NCBI GenBank assembly: GCA_001931905.2
Contig: MSJI02000888.1
Span: forward strand, 29,321 to 93,320
Length of the DNA stretch: 64,000 bases
Direction of reading: 5' to 3'
Source of the DNA: Cladosporium sp. IMV 00045
Lineage: Eukaryota; Ascomycota; Dothideomycetes; Cladosporiales; Cladosporiaceae
Below the pieces are notes generated by a model. The model was not told the DNA's origin. It made no database searches and saw only the letters and a program-made list of their open reading frames with translations. Of the stretch, positions 9,523 to 20,756 are shown one piece after another; positions within the stretch are counted from its first letter, which is position 1; each line of letters begins with the position of its first letter. Position numbers and translations under genes: made by a program.

Positions 9523-10956
9523 TCAAGATGTCCAATGCGGAACCTGACCTTTATCACCGATATACCCCTCAACACCCCCAGGAACATCATTCTGAATCTT
9601 CCCCGGCGCAGGCCTCCTGAAATGCGGCTTCAACCCCTCCCAGCTCTCAGCATTATAATCCGGCTGGACCTTCTTACACTTCTTCAACCCCCAATCCGTG
9701 ACACCCACCATAAAGCACGACTCAAACATAAACGCCATACTCCCCTCACCAACCTTCATAGGCTTCAACTCCGCATTTGAAGCCTTCTCGTGCGTCGCCG
9801 CATCCGGCCCGTGAGCGGACATGACATTATGCAGCGACGCGCCGGCGGGCTGGAAGCCACCGCCCGTCTTTGCGTCGTACTGCCCGTGGATCAGACCCAT
9901 GAACTCGCTCATCGTGTTGCGGTGGTACCAGGGCGGGCGGAAGGTGTCTTCCTGCACCAGCCAGCGGGGAGGGAAGATGACGAAGTCGGCGATCGCGGTG
10001 CCGGCGTGGTCGGACTGCGCCGTCAGCACGGTGAAGATGCTCGGGTCTGGATGGTCGTAGCTTATGCTGCCCATGGTGTTGAAGCGGCCCAGGTCGTATT
10101 TGTACGGGTAGTAATTGCCGTGCCAGGCGACGACGTCGAAGGGTGTGTGGTTCTGCTTTGCGGCGAAGAGGTGCCCGGCGAATTTGGACAGGATGGTGTA
10201 GGTGCTGGTGCCGTCGTTGTCTTCGACGAATGAAGCGACTGGCGCTTGGAAATCGCGAGCGTTTGCTAATGCATTACTGCCCATGGGTCCCAATTCTGGC
10301 AGCGTGAAATGGTTCTGATACAGCTCGCAGATATATCCTCGAACAGGCCCTTCCGGCAGGGTGACGCGATACCGAATGCCACGCGGGATGACACAGATCT
10401 CGTTGGGCCGCACGAGAAGTCTGCCCAGCTCTGTCTGGATATCGAGCGCGCCATGCTGCGGCACGATAAGGAAGTCGCCGTCCGCGCTGTAGAATGCGTC
10501 GTTGGCATCCATGTCTTTACCAGCGGCGTAGATGAAGATGCCCAGACCACTCTTCATGGTAGGATCGCCCGCGCCGGCAACGAGATGGAGCGCGTGCACC
10601 CAGTCTACGGACTCGTCCAGATCGAAGGGATCCCATCTCAGCTGGTTGGGTATCTGGTGGATCTTCTCGTGAGGCTTGTTCTCGGGATTCGTATTGTAAG
10701 TCGAGCTTTCTCTGGGCTCGAAAGGGGAATGGGCGCTGGCTGGCAAGATGCGATACAGCCAGGTCTGCTGGTTCTCATGTCTGGGCGCTGTGAATGCGGT
10801 GCCGGATAGTTTCTCGTTGTAGAGACCTAGGGGCGCTTTCTGTGGGTTGTTGGCTCCGATCGGCAATGCTCCCTCTACTGCTTCTGTCTCGTGGTAGCTG
10901 TTGAAGCCACTGAGGTATTGGTATTTCTCGGCGAGCTTGAACTCTGTGACTGGCAT
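9523..10956 (-). CDS. hmgA: Homogentisate 1,2-dioxygenase
   Basis: Opens the ring of homogentisate to maleylacetoacetate with Fe(II) and O2, in tyrosine, phenylalanine and phenylacetate catabolism. Single exon, 477 aa from [18 protein letters not shown], close to the family's usual length. The start at 10956 gives the usual N terminus; an ATG nine codons upstream is possible. Iron ligands by family position are the His and Glu of [12 protein letters not shown] (H-X5-E) and the His of AHGPD. Other signatures are [26 protein letters not shown] and [18 protein letters not shown]. It is divergent from fumarylacetoacetase across a 717-base shared intergenic region, implying co-regulation. Nothing is truncated. 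Confidence 0.97.
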   Translation of the reverse strand: MPVTEFKLAEKYQYLSGFNSYHETEAVEGALPIGANNPQKAPLGLYNEKLSGTAFTAPRHENQQTWLYRILPASAHSPFEPRESSTYNTNPENKPHEKIHQIPNQLRWDPFDLDESVDWVHALHLVAGAGDPTMKSGLGIFIYAAGKDMDANDAFYSADGDFLIVPQHGALDIQTELGRLLVRPNEICVIPRGIRYRVTLPEGPVRGYICELYQNHFTLPELGPMGSNALANARDFQAPVASFVEDNDGTSTYTILSKFAGHLFAAKQNHTPFDVVAWHGNYYPYKYDLGRFNTMGSISYDHPDPSIFTVLTAQSDHAGTAIADFVIFPPRWLVQEDTFRPPWYHRNTMSEFMGLIHGQYDAKTGGGFQPAGASLHNVMSAHGPDAATHEKASNAELKPMKVGEGSMAFMFESCFMVGVTDWGLKKCKKVQPDYNAESWEGLKPHFRRPAPGKIQNDVPGGVEGYIGDKGQVPHWTS

Positions 10957-11673
10957 TATGATGAATTGTAAGTTGGCGATCAAATACAGATATCACAGAC
11001 TAAGCTTCTCGCCGCATTAATCGATCGTGGACAATAACCTGAGGCGGCCTTGATTATATCTATGCGAGCCTGTCCTCACGTCTGGGGTGAGATTGTGGAG
11101 AAGCGACATGCTCCACCAAACAATCCGCCAACGTCCTCGGGTCAGAGGCGAACGGCACTAGACTTCACTTCCGCACCTTGTTCGCGCATGCTTCCGCCGT
11201 GGACATCATTCCGCGTCGGTATATACTGCACCGCAGTAGTGCCAATTCAATATTCACTTCTGCAAACGCTTCTGATCACGATGGCTCGCGTGCCCCTCAG
11301 CGGGGTTGCTCGTGTGAGCTGTGATGAAATGAGACACCCAAACCGACCCCGCATCGAGCTCTCCCTGCGGAAAGGCGACCGTCACGGCGGAATGTCAAAC
11401 AGAGCTCGACATTCGAACAACGCACCCTCCCACCATTGATCGTACTACTCCCTTGCACATCACTGCTCAGCTACTTGCCGTGTACGCCATCTGTAAGCCG
11501 ACAGCCTGGCATTGGTAGGTAGCCGGGACCTGTCGTATCTCGCTGATCCAATCCCCAAAGCGGCATCAACAACATCACCTTGCGTCCTTGCTCACGGAGC
11601 TGCCAGCAGTGGCAGCAACAGCATCAACTAAACCACCCTCACCAGAACCTCTCAATCCATTGAAGGCGCTACA
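10957..11673. promoter_or_regulatory. Shared divergent promoter of hmgA and fahA
   Basis: A 717-base region between divergent homogentisate dioxygenase and fumarylacetoacetase genes. Two CCAAT pentamers are visible on the plus strand (11242-11246 and 11548-11552), and a TATATA element at about 11220. I infer co-induction by aromatic substrates because the pair is divergent and consecutive in the pathway. I could not identify a specific operator. Confidence 0.55.
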
Positions 11674-12981
11674 ATGGCGCCTCTCACTTCCTGGGTCGAC
11701 GTTGACCCCAAGTCCCACTTCTCCATCTACAACATCCCTTTCGGCATCATCTCAACTGCCGACAACAAGAAGCCGCGTCCAGCCATTGCCATTGGCGAAT
11801 ATGCCCTTGACCTCGCAGCGTTCACCGAGGGCAATGGCTTCTCAGCCCTGTCGACCATCCAGCCCTACCAGAGCGTCTTCCTCGAGCCGACGTTGAACGC
11901 CTTCGCCGCTCTCACGCGCGAGTACCACACCATCGTCAGAGAGTACTTGCAAAGCGTCCTCCTCAATGGAGGTCCATTCCCAGAGGTCCTCCAACGCAAC
12001 TTCGACCTACGCAAGAAAGCTCTGCTCCAGTTGGAGCAGTGCGAGAACCATCTGCCGATGAAGATCGGTGATTATACTGATTTCTACGCCGGCTTGAATC
12101 ACGCGCACAACGTTGGAACTTTGTTCCGTGGCGAAGAGAATGCTCTTCAGCCAAACTACACTCACATGCCAGTTGGCTATCACGGTAGAGCCTCAAGCGT
12201 CGTCGTCAGTGGAACGCCCATTCAACGCCCAAATGGCCAGATTTTGGAAAACCATTCCGCTGAGGTCAAGCAGCCGATTCTTTCCCCAAGCCGCAAGCTT
12301 GATTTCGAGCTCGAGCTGGGCTGTTTCGTCTGCGCCAACTCGGACATGGGCGATGTCATCCGTATCGAAGATGCTCCAGATTACCTCTTTGGCATGGTCC
12401 TCATGAACGATTGGTCGGCACGTGACATTCAAGCATGGGAGTATCAGCCTCTCGGACCCGTTCACAGCAAGAACTTCGGCACGTCCATCAGCCCGTGGGT
12501 GGTCTTGATGGATGCACTGGAGCCGTTCGCCGCTCACGGCATCCCGACGAAGACGAAGCCGCTCCCGTACCTCGACGAGAAGAAGAGGGAGAGCCACTTC
12601 GACATCGATCTGAATGTCAACATCACTACGCACGATGGCAAGACCACCACTGTGAGCGAGGTCTCGTCGAAGAACCTCCTTTTCTCCTTCCCGCAAATGT
12701 TGGCTCACCACACCATCGGTGGCTGCCCGTTCAACGTCGGCGACCTCCTTGGCAGCGGCACCATCTCCGGACGTGCAGAGAATGAAAAGGGCTGTCTGCT
12801 CGAGATGACCGAAAATGGTACGGTCGAAGTCAAGCTCGCGGGTGGTGAGAAGCGCACCTATCTCGCCGACTATGACGAAGTCGCCTTCTCTGGCGTGTGT
12901 GGAAGCGAGCCAGGCGCTCTGGTTGGGTTTGGTGAGTGTTCTGGCACCCTCGAGCCTGCTGCGGAGCTCAAATTCGAATGA
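11674..12981 (+). CDS. fahA: Fumarylacetoacetase
   Basis: Hydrolyses fumarylacetoacetate to fumarate and acetoacetate, the last step of homogentisate breakdown. Single exon, 435 aa, full length. It has the SH3-like N-terminal domain, then the catalytic domain: DFYAGLNHAHNVGTLFRG (metal Asp and catalytic His), HMPVGYHGRASSVVVSGTP, FELELGCFV (metal Glu residues) and LMNDWSARDIQAWEYQPLG (metal Asp). The C-terminal part has GDLLGSGTISG. The start MAPLTSWVDVDPKSHFSI is the family start. It is paired head to head with hmgA. Maleylacetoacetate isomerase, needed between the two, is not adjacent. Confidence 0.97.
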   Translation: MAPLTSWVDVDPKSHFSIYNIPFGIISTADNKKPRPAIAIGEYALDLAAFTEGNGFSALSTIQPYQSVFLEPTLNAFAALTREYHTIVREYLQSVLLNGGPFPEVLQRNFDLRKKALLQLEQCENHLPMKIGDYTDFYAGLNHAHNVGTLFRGEENALQPNYTHMPVGYHGRASSVVVSGTPIQRPNGQILENHSAEVKQPILSPSRKLDFELELGCFVCANSDMGDVIRIEDAPDYLFGMVLMNDWSARDIQAWEYQPLGPVHSKNFGTSISPWVVLMDALEPFAAHGIPTKTKPLPYLDEKKRESHFDIDLNVNITTHDGKTTTVSEVSSKNLLFSFPQMLAHHTIGGCPFNVGDLLGSGTISGRAENEKGCLLEMTENGTVEVKLAGGEKRTYLADYDEVAFSGVCGSEPGALVGFGECSGTLEPAAELKFE

Positions 12982-13317
12982 TGAAGTACTTGGAAGAAGC
13001 ATCGAATCTGGCGTGGATTGGCTTGTGATGGTTTAGTCTCTTAGGCTCTCGTATGTGTTCTGGTATTGACTTTTGACTTCTTCACTTTCTCTCGAATCGT
13101 CTCATGGATTTCTCGAAGCGACGCAGGTATTGCTGTTGCAGTGCATATAAGTGAGGCAGAAGGAACGTTTCTTCGTATCATCACTTCATCGTCGACACTA
13201 TCAATTATCACAGCAAAGTACACTCATATCATCACTGAATCACGACCTATGACACATAAACAATTCAAAAAGACTGCACCCTTTTCACAAGCACATCACC
13301 TCCCCATCAACACGACA
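12982..13317. other. Intergenic, 3' of fahA
   Basis: 3' UTR of fahA and the AC-rich leader of the next gene. No gene seen. Confidence 0.4.
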
Positions 13318-15028
13318 ATGAACCCCCACACCCAACAACCCACCTCCCTCACCCACCGCCACCAACCAACCCCCCGCCGCCCCTACGTCTACATCCGCCA
13401 GAGCATCCAGCGCCTAAGTCGCCTCGTCCACCCTCGACGCGCAGCGACCTTGCCTCTCCGCTCACCACGCATAGCTATTCGAGGCTTCAGCGACACTTCT
13501 CTGTCGGCATTCAGCGATGACGACGACAGCTCTCTTAAATCGACCACCAGCACTTCAACGTGGGGGATTGAAGCTCCCTTGGACAAAGAACTTCCTAAGC
13601 CGCCGTCGATTATTACTATTGGCTCGTCGACGGGGGATTTACCCCTTCTGGGAGTGAGGACGCAGGATGGGGGCAGCCTCCCGTCTTCCCTCTTAAAGAA
13701 TCAACAATGGAATCAGCACCAAATCCAGCAGTAGCGGCGGCAATAGCGAAGAAATCACAAGAATCTCTATCGAATTCGCGAACGGTGATCGAATCACCTG
13801 GCGCAAGCCGAGGAATCTCATCGAAGCGCTGCCCGAAGATGTCAAGAAAGCTATCTGGCGCAGAGTCGTCGTCGATGAAAGGCATGGGAGTGATGGTGGG
13901 GCAAGGTTCAGGTTGATGGTTTGTGATTGCAAGTAAGTTGCCCCCTCTCCTACATTTCCCACCCACAGCACCAATCAATCAATAACTAACCCTCACAACG
14001 CAGCCACTGCACCACCTCCTCCCTCACCGCCCTCCAGCCTCCCTTAACCCAAACCTCGCGCTCCATCCGCCACACCTCCCTCCCAATCTTCCACTCGGGA
14101 AACCTCTTCCGCTTCCCCCTCTCCCACCCCTCCACGTGCTCCGTCCGGCAGTGGTTGAGCGATATCGGCCCGCAGAATAGGAAGTTCATCAACCATTTGG
14201 AGTTGGCGTTTTGGAACGCTGAGAGGGCGATTGAGAGTTTGCCGGGGGCTTTTGGGTTGGGGGTCGTTAAAGGTGAGGGTGGAGACTTGGGGGTTGGTGA
14301 TGGGGGCAGGTTTGTGGAAGAGGTGGTTTGGGATGATGGGCAGGTTGGGGAGGTAGAGTGGTGCGTTTTTGGGGCGTTGGGGGGTGAGGTTGGGTCTGAG
14401 AAGGAGGAGACGATAGGGGATGAGAAGAGGATTGGTGGAGATGATGAAGATGACGATGAAGAGGCCACGACGGTCAGAACATCCATACTTTTCCCGCCTT
14501 CGGAAGTGGGCGAGCTTGATTTCGAAGCAAGTAGCGACGGACTGACCACAGCCTCCACGGCGTCAACCTCACCAGACGAGGATCCTGCCACGAACTCCAG
14601 CTCCGACGAAAAAGTCCTCCCAGTCATCCCGCAACTCCCACCAAAACTCCACCTCAAGCGCCCAAATGGCGATGAATTCGGTTCGCCTAGGTGGTCATTC
14701 GCGGGCAAATTCAACGAGCATGTTGCGAAGAGGCTGGCTTCTCGTGAGTGATTTCAACTAAGCTCAGACTCATTGGGTTAAAAGGACGTTCATACTGACT
14801 AAGAGTTCCTTTTCAATCGTAGTGAGCCGCGACTCGGCATTTCTGCCGCGCAAGACGGTGTTCGTGTCAAGGGCGCCGAGGGTGGTGATTGCTTCTGATG
14901 AGGCTGAGGGCGAGGAAAGTTTCTATGACGAAAACGGTGACAATGCTCTCAGCTTTGAATTGACGTTCGAGAAATCGGACAACGATTTGGAAAATGTTGA
15001 TAGTTCGTCGGGGAAGGAGTTGGACTGA
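13318..15028 (+). CDS. Unrecognised protein gene with a frame break near 13,700
   Basis: I do not recognise the family. The first segment starts at ATG 13318 (MNPHTQQPTSLTHRHQPT) and stays open to a TAG at 13732. A second segment in the +1 frame is clearly coding from about 13697 to 13932, with ISIEFANGDRITWRKPRNL and ALPEDVKKAIWRR. It joins cleanly by two introns (13933-14003, AA|C; 14744-14822, C|TG) to exons 14004-14743 and 14823-15028. Later exons contain HSGNLFRFPLSHPSTCSVRQ, then FINHLELAFWNAERAI, and a long acidic, serine-rich tail. The segments 13318-13732 and 13697-13932 cannot be joined by a consensus intron, because every usable acceptor needs a phase-2 donor and none with a good consensus exists. 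A sequencing or real frameshift, an atypical intron or a separate upstream exon are all possible. Confidence 0.5.
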
Positions 15029-15530
15029 GAGGTATATCCCAAGGACCTTGCTGGGATTACGAGAACATATGCTTAGCATGAAACGATTCTGACGAGAAGA
15101 CCCATGTGCATCCATAGGACTGTGGGCAGCTCTACGACCTGAAGGGATCGATTTTCCAACAGTCGAGTTGGATTCTAATTTACAAGGCTTTCCCGATATT
15201 TTAAGGATTACGTGCAGGCTCAAGAAATCAAAATGCAGCGTCGTGATCTTTTGTTCCTTGGCCATCAGACGTTATTGCAATTTTTTTGAATCTTCCTTAG
15301 AGCCACTTCGCATGTCATCACATATCAGCGGTAGAACGGAACTTACGGATTGATCAAAGCGAGAAGCTGTACATAACGCGTTACGTCGTGAACACCTATC
15401 ATAGGTCCGAAGCAACGATAATCCACCTCACACGCTTTGGGAGAAAGGGCCACCAAAATCGTCAAAACCACAACGGACCAAACCCCCCCAATTTTTTACT
15501 GCCCTTGGCCCTTCCCCCTCAAACTATCAC
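15029..15530. other. Intergenic between convergent genes
   Basis: 3' flanks of the unrecognised gene and of the CYP504 gene. No supported feature. Confidence 0.4.
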
Positions 15531-17302
15531 TCAAACATCCCTCGTCCTCTCCTCACTCCCCTCAATCCACCCATCCAACGCCTCACGATCCCTAACCTTC
15601 AAGCCAACCTTGAACGGCTTCGGATCCATCGTCAAACCGTTAGGCAAAGCATTACACCCGAAACAGTCTAGAACGGGTTGATCGCTAGCTTTCTGGGGAG
15701 GCAGGATCTCAAACGCCACGATGCAGCGCAAGAAAGCGGTGTACAGTTCGCGGTTGGCGAGGTGGGTGCCGACGCACCTGGAAGAAGGGTGGTGTTAGTG
15801 ATGTATTCGCTTTGGTGGGGCGTGTGGGTTGAAAGCATATGACGAAGGAATAGGGGGAGCAACTTACATCCTACTCCCAGCTCCGTAGCCATAATGCGGC
15901 GTCCCGCGCGTGGCAGAAGCGTCGTCAATACTCGTGTCGGTGAGATATCTCTCGGGATTGAACTCCCTGGCCATCTTGAAATGCTCCTCGTCATAATGTG
16001 CGCCGTAGGCGTTCATGTAAAAACTGGTGCCTTTGGGGATCACCGCGTCCCCCCACTTGATGTCGCGAATACTCTCGCGCGGCAGGCAGATGGGGATGAC
16101 GGACCAGAAGCGCAGGGTCTCCTTGACGAGCGCGGTGATGTAGGGGACCTTTTCTTCCGTCAGGCAGCGCTCCCAGGCGTCGTTGGAGGGGTAGACTTTG
16201 TTGATTTCGGCGAGGGCTTGGGCTTGGATTTCTTGGCCCCGCGGCGAGGCCAGGTAGGCGATGCACATTATTAGGTTGCCCGGGACGGTGTCGAGGCCGG
16301 CAGACACCATGCTGAGGCCGATGGACATCACTTCGGCTGGGGATGGGGTTAGCGATGTTGTCTTGTGTTGGAGAGGGCCTGACTCTGCTTCTTCTCAGAC
16401 GTACCATCGTTGAGCTTCGCCTCCGGATCCTTAAGAACATTCCCCGTAATGCAAGGCGTATCCGTCCCATCCGCAATCCTCTGCTTGAGCATACCGATCA
16501 GCCTGTACATATACGTCGCACGCCTCTTCTTATACCCCAACGCCTTGGTATTGCCGCCGGGCTTCAATCTCAGCAAAGGAATGTAATCCGCCCAATTGTT
16601 ACCGGTGGATCGAAAATTGCTGATCTCACGCTCTACGTGCGTGATCTCTTGCAGCAAAGCATCGTCAATGTTCCCGTCGATGCGCTCGCCGTAGTTGAGC
16701 GTCAAGGAGGTGGAGAGGGCAAAGCGCTGGAAGTACGGGTTGGGATCGATGTCTTTCCGACCGAAGTCGCTGTCGGTGAGCATTTCCTTGATGCTCTTGG
16801 TGCACTCGTAGTCGATGATGGGCATGTAGCTCTGCACTGCGGGCCGGTTGAGAGCGGTGGCCGCGGCCTTTCGGCGAGCCTTGCAGCTCTCGTCCCAAGG
16901 TGAGGTGCCGATGGTGAAACCCTCGCTGGAGCTCACAACCGTGTGGAAGGTGTGCAGGGTCGGCCGGCTGATGAGGGCGGATTGGTTCGTGATCCACAGG
17001 TTCTTGACGCTGTCGAAGGTGTTTGCGAAGATGATCCGGCGGTTGCCCATGCGGACTTGGAAGACGGGACCATACTTCTTGCTCCATTCTGCGGCTTTCT
17101 TTGCGTGGTTGTCGCCGAGCTCGTACAGGCTGCCTACGATTGGAAGGCCGGGGATTTCGGGCAGGTTCTTGATCTTGGGAACATCTGTTCGATCGAGGAC
17201 TTTGACGACGGTGTATAGTAGAGCCACGAGGAAAAAAGGGAGGATGTGAGGTTGCAGCAGAAGCTGGACGATGCCTTGCGGCTCCTGGCTTGCTTGTGCC
17301 AT
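15531..17302 (-). CDS. Cytochrome P450, CYP504 family (phenylacetate / 3-hydroxyphenylacetate hydroxylase)
   Basis: Monooxygenase predicted to hydroxylate phenylacetate (PhacA-like) or 3-hydroxyphenylacetate (PhacB-like), the latter giving homogentisate. Exons on the minus strand are 17302-16405, 16336-15868 and 15777-15531, with phases closing at AT|G, giving 537 aa. There is an N-terminal membrane anchor at about residues 17-32 and a proline hinge (LPEIPGLPIVG). A CYP504-like block runs NQSALISRPTLHTFHTVVSS, GFTIGTSPWDESCK and RRKAAATALNRPAVQSYMPI. The I helix is SAGLDTVPGN, ExxR is KETLR, and the heme loop is YGYGAGSRMCVG with the thiolate Cys, Tyr replacing the usual Phe. Proximity to hmgA and fahA (about 2.5 kb beyond fahA) fits entry of phenylacetate carbon into that pathway. 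I cannot separate PhacA from PhacB by eye. Confidence 0.88.
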
Positions 17303-19131
17303 GGCGATTGAGTAGTATCTACTTACGCTTCGCCGTGGTGAGACCAGACATTGGAAGAGAAGAGGTCAGATTGAGACAGTAATATAGCATCTCGGTGTAA
17401 GATGTCTAGTGTACGACCTCCTCAAACAGGTAGCTAGCCGAGGCGGCTCTCTTTCCATCCCTCGTCCTAGACAGACACATGAAGTGTTTGCCCGCGCGGG
17501 AGTCAACCCGCGACATCCAATCATTGATGAGGTGAAGACGATCTGGGTCATCAGCCTATTGCTAGGAAGTGAAACTAGGAAGTGAATGGGAAGTCCACCA
17601 TCAAAGGAACGAGGCGTGCGGGGTCGAACGTGGAGAAGTCGTGGAGAGGGCTTGAGAGCCGAAACGGAAGCTTTCCACACCACGGAAAAGAGAACGACGA
17701 CGGCCAGATGTCCGCCATAACCCACTTATCAATAACGACACAAGGAACATTGAGCTCAGCATTTCAGGTCCACGCGAATAGCGTCCGCCTGTCCGAGCAA
17801 GCCACGTAGCAGCATTGGTCGAAGTGGGTTGCACATTTCTCTTTCAGTGAGCTTACAGTACACTGTGATTCTGAATTCAACGGGAGGACCGGAAAGATGC
17901 ATGTATGTTGGTGACGATAGCGGCCTGCGGATGGTGTTGTACATCATATGTGTCTGCTTTCTGCTCGATCTGCTTCGGACGTTGCGATCAGGAGCACTCT
18001 GACAACTGCAAGCGTCCTCGACACACGAATGTCAATACTCAAATCATGACAAGGCAATTGATTCCTACCACCCATCAAGCTCTCAAGTGAAAACCAATCA
18101 CTGATCATTCACACTTACAAACACGCGTAATCTCACTCATCAATCCTCCTCGTCCCACCTTACAAATCATGAGGAGACGCGTTGCTGAGGTGTGATTCCC
18201 CAGTGGACGTACCGAGGAGTTATCATCTGCATTGGTGTGATGGCTGAATGGCCTCAAGTGAGAGCTGAAGCATCTTGCTCGTTGCTCTTGTTTAGGTCTC
18301 GATCGTATTTGCATAGCCACTGTTTCATTATCCCACAGGACAGAACCCCATGAGTCTTGAGTGTTTGAGAACTGGAAGTGCAAGCCGCGATGCTCTGGAT
18401 CCTCGTATATGGAGTGTTATTTGTCAATGTCGAAGACTTGCGTGCGTACGAAGCCCTGATTACTTTGCGAGGCAATTGTATCTTCTTTGGCCAACAGCCT
18501 GCAACGCACGCCATCCAAACTGGCGTGATGAGAAGCTTCTCTCACTGCCTTTCGCTGTTGTAGAGAATCCCAGAGCCAGTCTTCCAGGATATGTATCGTG
18601 TCTGCTCCCCTTCTCCTTTCAAGCTTCACCAGCCCAGCCTCAACTTTGATCACTTCCCTGCGGGTGTTCTTCGAACAAACACATGTGCCAGGATGTGCCG
18701 AAGCAATACATCCAGTGTGACTAATAGCCACCTCCCAGTCTGGGAAATCATGTCATGACCGAGCAAGATCAATCGACGCCCGAACCCCTCCAGGAGGCTC
18801 GTTGTGTGTCAGGTTGACGTGCTGTTCGAGATGAGGTTCTCATCGGTGGTGTATATTCGTTTTAGTGCAGCACGAAGGTGCAATCCGGCCGCATGCCAGA
18901 CCTGGCGGTGATGTCCCCTCGCGTATGGTACCAAACGCATGGAGCTTGCCGTTGTTCTTGAATCCGTAAACATGATCGTCAACCCGTCCAAGGTGACATC
19001 TTCTCGTCCCCTCAACATCCTCCGAGTATCCCAAGAAGCATCGTACGCGCTCGTTTTCTTTTGCTTTCTTAACTCCTCTCACAGATCAATGTGCCATTCG
19101 TCATATAATTCCCAGTTCTCATTCCCCCTCC
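17303..19131. other. Intergenic, about 1.8 kb
   Basis: Holds the CYP504 promoter and the 3' flank of VPS25. I see no supported gene. On the minus strand at about 17495-17525 there is a T-arm-like hairpin, but the rest of a tRNA is missing (see rejected items). Confidence 0.4.
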
Positions 19132-19758
19132 TCAAAAGAATTTTACCCCCTCCCCCTCCCCCTCGCCAAAAACCACCGCCTTCCCTCTCCCGACCAACAC
19201 CCCCAGCACAAGCCTCAAAAACCCCTCCTCACACCCCTCCCACTCCCTCCCGCTCTCCTCCCCCTCCCTCAACTCATAAACCGTAAGCACACTCGCCCTC
19301 AAACCCCGTCCATCAACCCAAGCATAAACCGCATCCGCCCACTCGGCCAAACTGCGCCAGAAAATCCACGCCGTGGTGCTCTGCTCCCCGCGACTAGCGG
19401 GAGGGAGCCACGCCGCCTGCCCGTGGGAGACCATGTGCTCTAGGACTGTACGCGTGTCGGGCGGGGAGAGGGAGCGGTGCAGCGAGGGGTTGGCGAAGAG
19501 GTTGGGCGGGGGGTTGGTCAGGGAGAGTTTGAAGATGCGGGCGTGGGAGGTGTAAGATAGGATGTGTTGGGTCCAGAGGGAGAGTTGGCGCGTGCGGGTC
19601 GTGAGGTTGGGTTGGAGGGTGTAGAAGGGGGGAAAGGTGGTGTAGGCGGGTGGGGTGTAGGTTGTTGATGATGGGGTGGTGGTGGATGGGTTGGTGGTTG
19701 TTGGTGGGGGTTCGTAGGATGGGTTTGGAGGGATTGGTGGGGTGGCGGTCGTTGTCAT
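19132..19758 (-). CDS. VPS25: ESCRT-II subunit Vps25
   Basis: Part of the ESCRT-II complex (Vps22, Vps25 x2, Vps36) that nucleates ESCRT-III on endosomes for multivesicular body sorting. Single exon, 208 aa. After a proline/threonine-rich N-terminal extension of about 40 residues, the PPXY-like start FPPFYTLQPNL is followed by TRTRQLSLWTQHILSY, typical of the first winged helix. The second winged helix includes WRSLAEWADAVYAWVD and VLTVYELREGE. The C terminus GRGKAVVFGEGEGEGVKFF closes the family pattern (GVKFF end). The extension is long for Vps25, and its Thr/Pro repeats are codon-biased towards AC/CC. Confidence 0.93.
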   Translation of the reverse strand: MTTTATPPIPPNPSYEPPPTTTNPSTTTPSSTTYTPPAYTTFPPFYTLQPNLTTRTRQLSLWTQHILSYTSHARIFKLSLTNPPPNLFANPSLHRSLSPPDTRTVLEHMVSHGQAAWLPPASRGEQSTTAWIFWRSLAEWADAVYAWVDGRGLRASVLTVYELREGEESGREWEGCEEGFLRLVLGVLVGRGKAVVFGEGEGEGVKFF

Positions 19759-20345
19759 GGCTGTGAGAGGATTGTTATGTGGTGTTGTCGTTGTTGCGTG
19801 GTCGCGCAGGTATGTCCGAAGTTGAGAAATATGTGGTTTATTATAAACCTCGATTGATGTTCACAAGTACATGTAGAAATGGAAGCCGACGAATGATGTG
19901 ATGAGCGCAATCGTCCAACTCCGACTTCAGGGTTGCGGAGATGTGGGGCAGACATTAATCGATCAAAGTGTTGATTTACTGAATAATAAAAGGAATTGTT
20001 CTGTTACTCTACGTGTACAGAACAAGCAACCAATACTAGTATGCAAGCACGTTCGCATTTGTTTTTCAACCTGCGAAGAGAAAAAGCGCGCATTCAGATC
20101 AAAGACGACGGCATTTGAAAACTCGGCCAGGAGACTCTACGGCAGGCAGCAGCTGATGAAGAAGATGAAGATGCATGAACGCTCCGAAACACAAGAGTCG
20201 AAGAAAATCAAATCAAGAAAAGCAATACAATTAATTTTAAACCCAAAAAATCAAAATCAAAACCAAAACAGCAAATCAAACATCATAACAGAAGCCATTT
20301 CTTCCCCCATCTCAGCTCAAAACGCACGCAACAAAAAAAATACTC
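19759..20345. other. Intergenic, VPS25 promoter
   Basis: About 590 bases; A-rich on the plus strand near 20220-20340 (3' flank of the VPS26 locus). No gene seen. Confidence 0.4.
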
Positions 20346-20756
20346 TCAAACGCTGCCCGTACGCCTGCGCCCCGTCACGCCTTGCTGCTGCGGCTGCTGC
20401 TCTCCGCCAGTCGTCTTTTGTTGCCGCTCAAGATCGTTATTCTTGCAAGTCGCAAACAATTCGTCCCAGTCGCCTTTGGGCTTGGGCGGGGCGGAAGCCA
20501 CGGACATGGAGCTATCGCAGGCGGCGGCGAGGCGCATGAGCGGGTTGCCACGGCTGTTGCGCTGGGGTTGTGGTGTTCCTGCGCGAGAGGAGTTTGCTGT
20601 TGCTGCCGCTGCTCCTCCTGCGACGCGCAAGTCCGAGCTGCTGTTGTTGCGCGACAGGCCGTTCATGGGGGTGGCTGTCCTGTCCTCTGCTGTGTCGTTG
20701 TTATGTTGTGTGTGTTCCTCAAACTCCGTGCGCCCTCGTGTCTCATTAGCGTCTTC
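20346..20756 (-). other. Open in-frame extension downstream of the VPS26 stop codon
   Basis: Starting right after the VPS26 TAG, the same frame is open for 136 codons, to a TGA at 20346-20348. The translation is low-complexity but protein-like: EDANETRGRTEFEEH, a Ser/Ala/Gly-rich middle, PPKPKGDWDELFATCKNNDL, and a Gln/Gly/Arg-rich end. An internal ATG at 20666 could start a separate 106-aa ORF. No GT donor with a good consensus lies upstream that could splice out the stop. It could be a readthrough tail, a once-longer VPS26, a separate small gene or chance. It is listed as 'other' because none is proven. Confidence 0.45.

Noticed and set aside
17490..17540. tRNA-like T arm on the minus strand (GCGGGTTGACTCCCGC)
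   Set aside because: The loop lacks the conserved C56, and no matching acceptor, D or anticodon arms are found upstream; at best a decayed tRNA fragment.
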